From contig JAKAMV010000312.1 of the NCBI GenBank assembly GCA_021812735.1, forward strand, positions 1 to 9,654: a stretch of 9,654 nucleotides of DNA. Reading direction: 5' to 3'. Of the stretch, positions 1 through 7,043 are shown one piece after another. Numbering within the stretch: the stretch's first letter is position 1; each line of letters opens with the position of its first letter. This stretch comes from Chloroflexota bacterium (lineage in GTDB: Bacteria; Chloroflexota; Limnocylindria; Limnocylindrales; CSP1-4). Under the pieces are notes generated by a model. It worked only from the letters and a program-made list of their open reading frames with translations. It made no database searches and had not been told where the DNA came from. The translations under genes were made by a program, and so were the position numbers.

Positions 1-1
1 G

Positions 2-1801
2 TCCGACGATCCGCTCTCGGTCGCCATGGCCGACGCCCGGAGCGAGGAGGAGCGGTCCGCCACCGCGCTCCAGCTCGACGCCTTCCACAAGACGTTCAAC
101 TTCTGCCTGTCCTGCCGCCAGTACACGTGCGGCAACTGCTGGAACGTCGAGGAGGGCCGCTGCCTCTCGTGCTCGCCGCGATCCGACACGGCTTCGGCGG
201 AGCCCACGGAGACGGTCGATTCGGCAGCCGTGGCAGAGCGTCTGGCCGCCATGACGGCAGCATCCGCACCAGCTGCACACGATGTCATCGGCGTCTCGGC
301 GTGGCCCGAAGCCGACCTGCCGCGGCGCGCCCCCGAGCTGGCGTCGCTGCCCGTGGTCGCGGCGCCCGAGCCGGACACGGCGAGCGCCCGCGCGCTACCC
401 GAGCCCTCCTCGGTCGAGGCTGCCTCCGCCGAGCCGCTGGCCGCCAAGGCTTCCGCGCCCGAGGTCCAGCCGGTCCAGTCGCTCGCGCCGGAGGTCGAGG
501 CGGTCGCGCCCGAGGTCGAGGCGGTCGAGGCCGAAGCGGGTGCCGTGGAGTTCGATGCGGTCGAGGCCGAGGTCGAGGCGGGAGCGCCGGAGGTCGAGGC
601 GATCGCGCTCGAGACGGCCGAGCAGTCTATGACCGAAGCGGCCCAGTTCGAAGGGGTGGCCGTCCGGACTGAACCGGCGGAGGTCGAGGCTGTCACAGCC
701 GAGGCGGTCGAGCCTGAGTCCGTCGGGGCCGAAGGGGCTGCCGTGCAGCTCGAGGCGGTCGAGCAAGTCGAGGCCGAAGTCCCGGCCATGGAGCCGGCCG
801 AGGCAATCGCCGTCAGCGCTGTCGTTTCCGAAGCGGCGCCCATCGAGCCAGTCGCCGCCGAATTGGTCGAGCAGGCCCCGGCGGTCGAGACCGAAACCGT
901 CGGCGGCGAACCTCTGCCGCTCGAGCCAGATCCCCTCGCTGGTGAGCCGGCGGCCGTTCCGCAGCTCCACGGCGTAAGGGTCGGCGAGAGCCTCGATCAG
1001 GCGATCGCGGCCTACGAGGCAAGCCTCCTCGCCCGAGAGGCCGAGGCCGCGCGGGCGCTCTCCCCTGCTCCGGCGCTCGAGGATGCGGCCGCCGAAGCTG
1101 AACTCGTCGCCGCGACGACTGAAGCTGCGGTCGATGCTGAGCCCCTCGCGCAAGCCACCGATGTCGCGGAGCCGGAGGCTGTCGCGGAACTCGTGGCAGA
1201 GCCGGCCGAGCTGGCCGAGGGGGCGCCGGAGCCGGAGGCTGTCGCGGAACTCGTGGCAGAGCCGGCCGAGCTGGCCGAGGTCGTAGCGGAGCCTGAGGCG
1301 CCAGCCGAGCCCGAGGCCGTCGAAGCCCAGGCCGCGGCCGTCCAGCCCGCCGCAGAGCCTCAGACGGATCGACTCGTGCCGGAACCCGAGCCGGTTGCCG
1401 CCGCGGCTATCGCTCCTGAGGCTGCTCCCCAGCCGCCGGTCGAGCCGGCCCCCGCCCAGCCGTCATCGCCCGCTCCCGCCTCGATGGCCCCGGGCTGGCT
1501 CACCGTCGCCCCGGACGACGGTGCCGCCCCCGCCTGGCCGCAGCGGCCCACCTGGCCCGCGAGCACTCGCCGGCCGTTGGAGGGCGCGACGTTGGCCGGC
1601 CGCCGCATGATGCCCACCAGCAACGCCGCAGCGCTGTGGGCCGCCTCGGCGCGCGAGGTGCTGGAAACCGGGCCGCTCGCGGATCAGGCAACCGCCGTTG
1701 GGCCGTCCGTGGCACCGAGTGCCCAGCCATGCATCGGCTGCGGCCTGCCGCTCTCGGCCAACGCCCGCTTCTGCCGCCGCTGCGGGAGTCGACAGGACTA
1801 G
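2..1801 (+). CDS. Zinc-finger protein with long Ala/Glu/Val/Pro-rich middle, 5'-partial
   Basis: I do not recognise a named family, and the function is unknown. Residues here are numbered from the ATG at position 26. Near the N-terminus are six cysteines in three CxxC pairs (C27/C30, C35/C38, C46/C49), which look like a compact zinc-binding module. The last 23 residues form a classic zinc ribbon (C569/C572 and C583/C586). Between them lie about 500 residues of low complexity, dominated by E, A, V and P. This includes a VEA/PEVEA-type run (about residues 150-255) and a near-perfect 20-residue duplication (about 381-418). A less repetitive, Trp-containing stretch before the C-terminal ribbon (about 490-550, with GWLTVAPDD and WPQRPTW) may be a conserved element. 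There are no membrane segments or signal peptide. The frame is open to the window edge (SDDPLSVA precedes the Met) and no Shine-Dalgarno lies before the ATG at 26, so the true start is probably outside the window. The cysteine motifs at both ends support this frame over the antisense ORFs. It may be a scaffold or a nucleic-acid or protein-binding adaptor; that is inference. Confidence 0.8.
   Translation, partial: SDDPLSVAMADARSEEERSATALQLDAFHKTFNFCLSCRQYTCGNCWNVEEGRCLSCSPRSDTASAEPTETVDSAAVAERLAAMTAASAPAAHDVIGVSAWPEADLPRRAPELASLPVVAAPEPDTASARALPEPSSVEAASAEPLAAKASAPEVQPVQSLAPEVEAVAPEVEAVEAEAGAVEFDAVEAEVEAGAPEVEAIALETAEQSMTEAAQFEGVAVRTEPAEVEAVTAEAVEPESVGAEGAAVQLEAVEQVEAEVPAMEPAEAIAVSAVVSEAAPIEPVAAELVEQAPAVETETVGGEPLPLEPDPLAGEPAAVPQLHGVRVGESLDQAIAAYEASLLAREAEAARALSPAPALEDAAAEAELVAATTEAAVDAEPLAQATDVAEPEAVAELVAEPAELAEGAPEPEAVAELVAEPAELAEVVAEPEAPAEPEAVEAQAAAVQPAAEPQTDRLVPEPEPVAAAAIAPEAAPQPPVEPAPAQPSSPAPASMAPGWLTVAPDDGAAPAWPQRPTWPASTRRPLEGATLAGRRMMPTSNAAALWAASAREVLETGPLADQATAVGPSVAPSAQPCIGCGLPLSANARFCRRCGSRQD
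1167..1280 (+). repeat. 60-bp tandem duplication inside the low-complexity gene
   Basis: Positions 1167-1220 and 1227-1280 are identical over 54 bp and offset by exactly 60 bp. This gives two in-frame copies of a 20-residue unit containing EPEAVAELVAEPAELAE. The exact nucleotide identity, including synonymous positions, indicates a recent duplication by slippage or unequal recombination. Surrounding sequence holds many shorter degenerate copies of gaggtcgaggc (about 480-780), so the whole region appears to grow by repeat expansion. Confidence 0.9.
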
Positions 1802-2796
1802 GGGCGCCCGGCGCCGCTGCCGTTCGCCCGACCGCCGTCGGCGTCCTCGCGCAGTCGTTCCACGTCGGCCTCAGCCTCGCGTGCCAGCCGCAGTGCCTCC
1901 CCCTCGAGATCAAGGCCCTCGCGCTTCCGGACGTCCGTCCACGCCGCTCCCAGCAGCAGCAGGTTGAACGCGATGGAGAGCCACGCCAGCAGCGCGAACA
2001 GCGCGACGAACGCGCCGTAGACGGCAGCGACGCCGACGAGCCGCGGCGCGATGAACGCATACACCTGCGTCAACACTGCGAGCCCGAGCCCCACGACGAC
2101 CGCCGGCAGCCGAATCGAACGCCAGGGCACGTGCTCGCTGGGGACGTAGCGGTAGCACACCGCCACCGCCGCCACGAACGCGAGGAGCGAGCCAACGGGC
2201 GACGCCAGCCCGACGACGATCGAGAGCAGGGCCGAGAGGTTGGGGCCGCCCGGTGCATTGTGCGTGACCCAGGTCATCGCGGAGCCTGCCGTGGCCAGCG
2301 CCACGGGCAGGACGATCAGGATCGCCATGAGGGCCACGCCGCGCACGGTCTGGTCGATTTCGTTGCGGCGGGGCGCCCCGGCGAAGACCCGAGACAGGGC
2401 CGTGTCCAGGTTCGCGTACAGCCGACTCGAGCCCCAGAGGAGCGTGATGATCGCCAGGATCGAGGTCGGGGCCGCCCCGGACGTGACCTGCTCGAAGGCG
2501 ACCGCGGCGAGGTCCTTGAAGGGCGGCAGGTTCTGCGCGATGAGCGTCAGGATCTGCTCCCGGTCGGCGGGGTTCCGGACGAGCCAGCCGGCGACGGTGA
2601 TGCCGAGCAGGAGGCCGGGCAGGACGGCGAGCAGCGAAACATAGGCGAGGCCGCTCGCGATGAGGCCCCCGCCCGCCCGGTCGTAGGTGTCCATCACGTC
2701 CCGCAGGCGGCGGATGCCAGGGTTGCCCGCGACGCGCCCGGCCACTCGCTCAGCGAAGGCCCGCATGCCTTCGGAGCGGCGCTCCCCATTGCTCAT
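1798..2796 (-). CDS. YihY/BrkB family integral membrane protein
   Basis: This 332-aa protein matches the YihY/BrkB family, which was formerly misnamed ribonuclease BN. Members are multi-pass inner-membrane proteins whose transport or envelope role is not settled. About six hydrophobic segments are visible, at roughly residues 49-73, 110-128, 153-176, 188-217, 228-251 and 258-286. The family's Tyr-Arg...Pro signature follows the fourth segment (CYRYVP, 214-219). The last segment has the usual VYG...LLAWLS...NLLLLGA pattern. A charged N-terminus (1-40) and a charged C-terminal tail (287-332) probably lie in the cytoplasm. The length is normal for the family. It is the last gene of a four-gene run and starts 4 nt after the stop of the helix-turn-helix gene. 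No well-placed Shine-Dalgarno precedes the ATG (GAGGA is about 14 nt away), so translation is probably coupled. Its stop codon shares CTAG with the convergent gene. Family assignment is confident; function is not. Confidence 0.9.
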   Translation of the reverse strand: MSNGERRSEGMRAFAERVAGRVAGNPGIRRLRDVMDTYDRAGGGLIASGLAYVSLLAVLPGLLLGITVAGWLVRNPADREQILTLIAQNLPPFKDLAAVAFEQVTSGAAPTSILAIITLLWGSSRLYANLDTALSRVFAGAPRRNEIDQTVRGVALMAILIVLPVALATAGSAMTWVTHNAPGGPNLSALLSIVVGLASPVGSLLAFVAAVAVCYRYVPSEHVPWRSIRLPAVVVGLGLAVLTQVYAFIAPRLVGVAAVYGAFVALFALLAWLSIAFNLLLLGAAWTDVRKREGLDLEGEALRLAREAEADVERLREDADGGRANGSGAGRP

Positions 2797-2800
2797 GGCG

Positions 2801-3037
2801 CTACGGCACGTCCTCGAACAGACCGGGCTGGAGGTGCTCCGCGGGCACCCGACGCGGCGCCGTGATCAGTGCCCGCACCTCGCCCCGCCGAACGTACCGC
2901 CGGCCCCCGAGCTTGATGCTCGACAGCCGCCCCGACCGGGCCCAGCCTCCGATCGTGGCGGGCGCGAAGTGCACATTCGACGTCGCCAGGAGCTCGGCGG
3001 CTTCCCCGAGCGTGATCCAGTCAGCGGCGGATGGCAT
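2801..3037 (-). CDS. Small MerR/excisionase-like helix-turn-helix protein
   Basis: This 78-aa protein is mostly one DNA-binding domain of the HTH_17 (excisionase/MerR-like winged helix) type. Residues about 7-57 follow the family pattern: WITLGEAAELLATS as the first helices, a recognition region around ATIGGWARSGRL, then the wing SIKLGGRRYVRR and a closing GEVRAL helix. The sequence TSNVHFAP between the helices is longer than usual. The short tail (58-78) has no recognisable domain. It starts 3 nt after the stop of the FmdB-like gene, with AAGGA 7 nt before the ATG, and ends 4 nt before the YihY gene. The domain is known from phage excisionases and small regulators, but no integrase or other mobile gene is nearby. 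A local regulator is the simpler reading. Its DNA target is not visible in the sequence. Confidence 0.8.
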   Translation of the reverse strand: MPSAADWITLGEAAELLATSNVHFAPATIGGWARSGRLSSIKLGGRRYVRRGEVRALITAPRRVPAEHLQPGLFEDVP

Positions 3038-3040
3038 CGG

Positions 3041-3412
3041 TCAGTCCTTGTGCTCGGACGCGGACGACGGCGATGACGGCGATGACGGCGAAGACGGCGA
3101 AGACGCCGAAGACGCCGACGACGGCGACGACGAGCTTGGCTCGCCCGATCCGGAGGGCGACGCCTCGGACTCGGGCGCGGCGTGGTCACCCTGCTTGGAG
3201 GACGAAGAGGCCTTCGTCGCGCCGCCGGTCCCGCCGCGGTCCTTCTTGGCCCAGCCCGTTCCCTTGAAGTGGATCGAGGGCGCCGAGAACTGCTTGCGCA
3301 TGGTCCCCTCCGCCCCGCACGACGGGCAGAAGTGTGGCCCCGGGTCATTGATCCCGTGGAGGATATCGGCGCGGTGGTCGCAGGCGGTGCAGAGGTAGTC
3401 GTAGATGGGCAT
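3041..3412 (-). CDS. FmdB-family zinc-ribbon protein with Ser/Pro tail
   Basis: The N-terminal 45 or so residues are a typical FmdB/CxxC_CXXC_SSSS domain. The protein begins MPIYDYLCTACDH and has C8/C11 and C29/C32 (CPSCG) as zinc ligands, followed by the usual basic stretch and the PSIHFKGTGW motif. The family is widespread; it was first named as a putative regulator of formamidase genes, but its biochemical role is largely unproven. After residue 60 the protein is low complexity, Ser/Pro/Ala-rich and ends in EHKD. Much of this tail is encoded by a 9-bp tandem repeat, and its length is probably variable. Only weak Shine-Dalgarno sequence (GAAGAG) precedes the ATG. It lies 24 nt after the 252-aa zinc-ribbon gene and 3 nt before the HTH gene, so co-transcription is likely. 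The total length of 123 aa is longer than many family members because of the tail. Confidence 0.9.
   Translation of the reverse strand: MPIYDYLCTACDHRADILHGINDPGPHFCPSCGAEGTMRKQFSAPSIHFKGTGWAKKDRGGTGGATKASSSSKQGDHAAPESEASPSGSGEPSSSSPSSASSASSPSSPSSPSSPSSASEHKD
3066..3128 (-). repeat. 9-bp tandem repeat in the FmdB-like tail
   Basis: Seven consecutive 9-bp units related to gacggcgat/gacgccgac (plus-strand reading) lie end to end. On the coding (minus) strand they give the SSP/SSA triplets of the C-terminal tail. The unit is a multiple of three, so changes in copy number keep the frame. The same repeat read on the plus strand would give an acidic D/E-G run inside a spurious antisense ORF. Confidence 0.85.
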
Positions 3413-3436
3413 CGTTGGGCTCTTCTGGTTGGGCGG

Positions 3437-4195
3437 TCAGCCGCGGAGCATCCGCATGCCGCACTTGGGACAGTAGAACGCGCGCTCGTGGCCGGAGGCG
3501 AAGCCGCAGTGGGCGCACACCAGGCCTCCGCGACCCGCCGCGGGCACCGGGCGGTCCACCGCGGTGAGGCCCATGGCGTGCTGGCTGCCGAGCACGTTGC
3601 CGAGGATCCCGGCAAGGACCCGCTGGGCGATCCGGTCGGTGTCGCCCCGGACGCCCCGCCCGCCCCACCCGACGACGGCGCGGACGATCATGTCGCCCGT
3701 CGCCTCGTCCCAGTGGGAGGCCACGCCGCCCACGATCGCGTTGTAGTCGGGATAGCCGGAGGTGTCGGTCTCGCCGTCGAGCAGCGCGCAGGCGAATGTG
3801 TCGAACGCGAGATCGATCGCGTCGATCGACTCGAGGACCACCAGCGCGTGGCGGGTGACCGGGCTGAGCTCGTGGTGGGCGTGCAGCCACTGCATCGCCT
3901 CCGATGGCCGCGCGATCTGCGGCATGGCCTGCGAGTACTCCAGCGGCAGCGGGTCCACCACCTCGACGTCGCCCTTGGCGAAGCCGATGAGCATCTGCGG
4001 CAGCTCGCCGAGCGCGCGAGGCCCGGCACGCATCCGGACCCCCTCACTGCTCTTGCCGGCGTAGTAGAGCTTGAGGGCGAACTCCTGCGCGACCACCTCC
4101 TCGGGCGGCCCGACGCGGGTGGCGCTGGAACTCGGGGCGGGCTTGGCGGGCGGCTCGGGTTCGCCGCCGCGCCGCTTCAGGAACTCGAGCGGCAC
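3437..4195 (-). CDS. Uncharacterised protein with C-terminal zinc ribbon
   Basis: I do not recognise a named family for this 252-aa soluble protein. A short Pro/Ala/Ser-rich linker (about residues 10-28) follows a MPLEFLKRR start. A mixed globular region spans about 30-215, and the last 30 residues form a zinc ribbon (C227/C230 and C242/C245, with CAHCG and CPKCGMRML). The central region has an acidic stretch around LESIDAIDLAFDTFACALLDGETD and a segment with VASHWDEATGDMIVRAVVGWGG. There are no membrane helices or signal peptide. The start is GTG, chosen because a strong GGGAGGA lies 4 nt upstream and no better Met follows. It opens a four-gene run with the FmdB-like, HTH and YihY genes, and sits 74 nt downstream of valS. 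The ribbon suggests binding of protein or nucleic acid, but this is inference. Confidence 0.8.
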   Translation of the reverse strand: MPLEFLKRRGGEPEPPAKPAPSSSATRVGPPEEVVAQEFALKLYYAGKSSEGVRMRAGPRALGELPQMLIGFAKGDVEVVDPLPLEYSQAMPQIARPSEAMQWLHAHHELSPVTRHALVVLESIDAIDLAFDTFACALLDGETDTSGYPDYNAIVGGVASHWDEATGDMIVRAVVGWGGRGVRGDTDRIAQRVLAGILGNVLGSQHAMGLTAVDRPVPAAGRGGLVCAHCGFASGHERAFYCPKCGMRMLRG

Positions 4196-4218
4196 GAAAT
4201 CCTCCCTGACTCGGCACT

Positions 4219-4241
4219 CGGCCGGATCGGCGTCATCCTAG
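4219..4241 (-). promoter_or_regulatory. Possible -10 element in the valS-to-zinc-ribbon gap
   Basis: In the 74-nt gap between valS and the 252-aa gene, the minus strand carries TAGGAT, which resembles an actinobacterial-type -10 box. It is followed by about 40 nt to the GTG start. The -35 region (around GGTGAG) is a poor match. No hairpin followed by a T-run is seen in this gap, so there is no evident valS terminator. Transcription may start here, read through from valS, or both. Confidence 0.25.
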
Positions 4242-4269
4242 CAGCGACCGCCCACGCTCACCCCTGCCG

Positions 4270-6987
4270 TCAGCGCGCCAGCCGCTCGCGGATGCGCGCG
4301 ACCTGCTCGGCCAGCTCGGCCTCGCGGGCACGGGCGCCGTCGACGATGGCCGCGGGCGCTCTCGCCGTGAACGCCTCGTTGGCGAGGCGACCTCTCGCCG
4401 CGTCCCACAGCCGCTCGGCATCGGCCAGCTCCTTCTCCAGACGAGCACGGTCCGCAGTGGCCGCTGACGCGTCGGCGACACCGGTCCCCACGATCGCCTC
4501 AGCCGGCCCGGCGATCACGGCCAGGCCGCTCGCGGCGGCATGGAGCGCCTCAAGGGTCTCGTGACGGCGCAGCGGCCGCCCGTGGGATAGCCGCTCGATC
4601 GCCGGGCGGAGGGCCTCGAGAGACGGGGCGAGCGACGGCTCCACGAACACGTCGAGCGGCAGCCAGGCGGCTGGCTCGAGCCTCGCGTCCGAGCGCGCGT
4701 TGCGCACCGCGCGCACGAGCTCGACCAGCGCTCCCACCTCGGCCTCGGCAGTCTCGTCGCGCTCCCCCACCCCCGGCCAGCGCGCCACGATCAGCAGCGC
4801 CGGGTCGTCCGCAGCGTGCGGGGTCGAGGCCCACAGCCGCTCGGTGATGAACGGCATCACCGGGTGCAGCAGGCGCAGGTACGTGTCGAGCGCCTCGACC
4901 AGCGTCCACCAGGTCGCCTCGCGGTCCGCGTCGTCAAGCGTGGCGTCGGCGAGGCGCACCTTCGCGAGCTCGATCCCCCAGTCGCAGTACTCGCTCCAGA
5001 TTGCGTCGTACAGCAGCCGGGTCACCTCGCCGAAGGCGTAGTCGGCCATCGCCTTGTCCACCGCGGCCACGGTGGCCGCCGCCCGGGAGCGGACCCAGCG
5101 CTCAGCCGGGCCGAGGCGGTCGGGGTCTGGCGCGCGGCGATGGGCGTCGGCCGGGATGCTCGCCGGGCGGGCGCCCAGCACGAAGCGGGTGGCGTTCCAG
5201 AGCTTGTTGGCGAAGTTGCGGGCGTTCTCGACCTTCGCCATCCCGAAGCGCTGGTCGTTGCCGGGGGTGGCGCCGTGGACGAGCCCGAAGCGGAGGGCGT
5301 CGGCGCCGTGCTCGTCGATCGTGCCCAGCGGGTCCACGACGTTGCCCTTCGTCTTCGACATCTTCTGGCCGTACGGGTCCCGGATGAGTCCCGACAGGTA
5401 GACGGTGTGGAACGGCGCCTCGCCCAGCAGCTCGATGCCCAGCATCATCATCCGGGCGACCCAGAAGAAGATGATGTCGTAGCCGGTCTCCATCACCGAG
5501 CCCGGGTAGAAGCGCCCCAGGTCTTCGGTCTGGTCGGGCCAGCCGAGGGTCGAGAACGGCCACAGGCCGCTGCTGAACCAGGTGTCGAAGATGTCCGGGT
5601 CTTGCGTCAGCTTCGCCGCCTCGGCGCAGCAGACCTCGCAGGCCGCCGGCCCCGCCACCTCGGCCGACACCGTGGCGTGGCCGTCCGGGCAGTACCAGGC
5701 CGGGATCCGGTGGCCCCACCACAGCTGCCGGGACACGTTCCAGTCCCGGATCGTGGTCATCCAGTGCTCCCACGTCTTCTCGAAGCGCTCCGGAAGGATC
5801 GCGGTCCTGCCGCCGCGTGTCGCCTCGAGGGCGGCGGCGGCCAGCGGCGCGGTCCGGATGAACCACTGCGTCTTGAGTCGCGGCTCCACGGCGTCGCTGC
5901 TGCGCTGGCAGCGGCCGATCACCATCTCGTGGGCCTGCTCGCCCTCGAGGTCGCCGGCGCCGGCCAGGTCCTCCAGGATCGCGGAGCGCGCCCTGTAGCG
6001 CTCCATCCCGTCGTAGGGCGTGCCGGTGTTCGCCACGTGCGCCGCATCGTCGAGCACGGTGGGCATGGCGAGGTCGTGGCGCTTGCCCGTCGCGTGGTCA
6101 TCGTGGTCGTGGGCCGGCGTGATCTTCACTGCGCCAGTGCCGAACGCCGGGTCCACGACCTCGTCGGCGATGATCGGCACGTCGCGCTCGACGAACGGGA
6201 TCCGCACCCGGCGGCCCACCAGCTTCGCGTAGCGCCTGTCGCCGGGGTGGACGGCGACCGCCGTGTCGCCCAGCAGCGTCTCGGGACGCGTCGTGGCCAC
6301 CGTGACCGACGCGGCCTCTGGCTGGCCCGTCGCCTCGTCCACGAGGTGGTAGCGGATGCGCCAGATCGTGCCCGTCTCGGGCGTTGGGATCACCTCGAGG
6401 TCGGACACCGACGTGCGGCAGCCGGGGCACCAGTTGACGAGCGCCTCGGCGCGGTACGCGAGGCCCTTGCGGTACAGGCGCAGGAACGCCTCGCGGACCG
6501 CCCTGGAGCTGGTCTCGTCCATCGTGAACCGGAGGCGGCCCCAGTCGCAGGAGCCGCCGACCCGGCGCTGCTGGCTGAGGATCTGGGTCCGGGTGGCCTC
6601 CACGAAGGCGCGCATCCGCTCGAGGTAGCGCTCGCGGCCCAGGCTGGCGCGGCTCTCCCCCTCACCGGCGAGGATCTTGTCGAGCACGAACTGGGCGGCG
6701 ATCGACGCGTGGTCGAGGCCGGGCAGGAACAGCGCCGGGCGGCCGGTCATCCGCGCGTGGCGAATCATCAGGTCCTCGACCGTGGTCCGCTGGGCGTGGC
6801 CCAGGTGCAGCGAGCCGGTCACGTTGGGCGGCGGCTGGATGATCGTGAACGTGGGCAGCGACCAGTCCGCGGTCGAGCCGGCCCCGTCGGGCGCGAACAC
6901 GTCAGCGGCCAGCCAGCGCTCGTAGACCTCGTGCTCGAACTCGGCCGGCACGTAGGCCTTGGCGAGCGTCCCGGTCGGCTCGGTCAT
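4270..6987 (-). CDS. valS: Valyl-tRNA synthetase
   Basis: This 905-aa class I aminoacyl-tRNA synthetase charges tRNA-Val with valine using ATP in the cytoplasm. The HIGH-type signature is PPPNVTGSLHLGH (HLGH at 61-64) and the KMSKS loop is KMSKTKGN (542-549). Between them lies the CP1 editing domain (about 200-360), with TTRPETLLGDTAVAVHPGD, GTGAVKITPAHD and GKRHDL. The WWGHRIPAWYC and FDTWFSSGLWP motifs of the ValRS core are present. An anticodon-binding helical domain (about 650-800) precedes a C-terminal coiled coil (about 845-905), typical of ValRS and absent from IleRS. The length is normal for bacteria. The start at 6987 is preferred because AGGGAG lies 8 nt upstream and MTEP...YVPAEFEHEVYERW is the usual beginning. 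A longer reading from 7086 would run through the T-box core and terminator. Expression is probably controlled by the T-box leader just upstream. Confidence 0.97.
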   Translation of the reverse strand: MTEPTGTLAKAYVPAEFEHEVYERWLAADVFAPDGAGSTADWSLPTFTIIQPPPNVTGSLHLGHAQRTTVEDLMIRHARMTGRPALFLPGLDHASIAAQFVLDKILAGEGESRASLGRERYLERMRAFVEATRTQILSQQRRVGGSCDWGRLRFTMDETSSRAVREAFLRLYRKGLAYRAEALVNWCPGCRTSVSDLEVIPTPETGTIWRIRYHLVDEATGQPEAASVTVATTRPETLLGDTAVAVHPGDRRYAKLVGRRVRIPFVERDVPIIADEVVDPAFGTGAVKITPAHDHDDHATGKRHDLAMPTVLDDAAHVANTGTPYDGMERYRARSAILEDLAGAGDLEGEQAHEMVIGRCQRSSDAVEPRLKTQWFIRTAPLAAAALEATRGGRTAILPERFEKTWEHWMTTIRDWNVSRQLWWGHRIPAWYCPDGHATVSAEVAGPAACEVCCAEAAKLTQDPDIFDTWFSSGLWPFSTLGWPDQTEDLGRFYPGSVMETGYDIIFFWVARMMMLGIELLGEAPFHTVYLSGLIRDPYGQKMSKTKGNVVDPLGTIDEHGADALRFGLVHGATPGNDQRFGMAKVENARNFANKLWNATRFVLGARPASIPADAHRRAPDPDRLGPAERWVRSRAAATVAAVDKAMADYAFGEVTRLLYDAIWSEYCDWGIELAKVRLADATLDDADREATWWTLVEALDTYLRLLHPVMPFITERLWASTPHAADDPALLIVARWPGVGERDETAEAEVGALVELVRAVRNARSDARLEPAAWLPLDVFVEPSLAPSLEALRPAIERLSHGRPLRRHETLEALHAAASGLAVIAGPAEAIVGTGVADASAATADRARLEKELADAERLWDAARGRLANEAFTARAPAAIVDGARAREAELAEQVARIRERLAR

Positions 6988-7002
6988 GGATCGGACTCCC
7001 TG

Positions 7003-7043
7003 AAAATCAAGACGCCCCGCTCGTCCAGCGGACGATTGGGGTC
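7003..7043 (-). terminator. T-box intrinsic terminator hairpin before valS
   Basis: The minus strand shows TCGTCC (7035-7030), loop GCT, and GGACGA (7026-7021). An outer helix of GACCCC (7043-7038) with GGGG-C-GTC (7018-7011) extends it, with an AA/GC internal mismatch and a bulged C. It is followed at once by TTGATTTT (7010-7003). The left arm CGTCCGCT is the same sequence needed for the antiterminator, so the two folds exclude each other. The valS Shine-Dalgarno (7001-6996) follows immediately. The tail is not a pure T-run, so some of the effect could be on translation. Confidence 0.75.

Noticed and set aside
395..1153. Minus-strand frame with LDRLDLGRD-like, pentapeptide-looking repeats
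   Set aside because: The pattern is the reverse complement of the gaggtcgag repeats of the real plus-strand gene. It lacks a start signal, and the plus frame is anchored by cysteine motifs at both ends.
1636..2865. Plus-strand open frame of 409 codons opposite the YihY gene
   Set aside because: Its composition is Arg/Asp/Gln/His-rich without motifs, whereas the opposite strand encodes a clean membrane protein family.
2801..3037. Excisionase of a mobile element
   Set aside because: The domain resembles excisionases, but there is no integrase, attachment-site repeat or phage gene nearby, and the gene sits inside a tight operon-like run.
3066..3128. Short regular repeats as a possible CRISPR array
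   Set aside because: Units are 9 bp, contiguous and in coding frame, with no spacers.
2862..3398. Plus-strand frame with an acidic DDGDDGEDGED run
   Set aside because: The acidic run is just the antisense reading of the 9-bp repeat in the FmdB-like tail. The opposite strand has a recognised zinc-ribbon domain.
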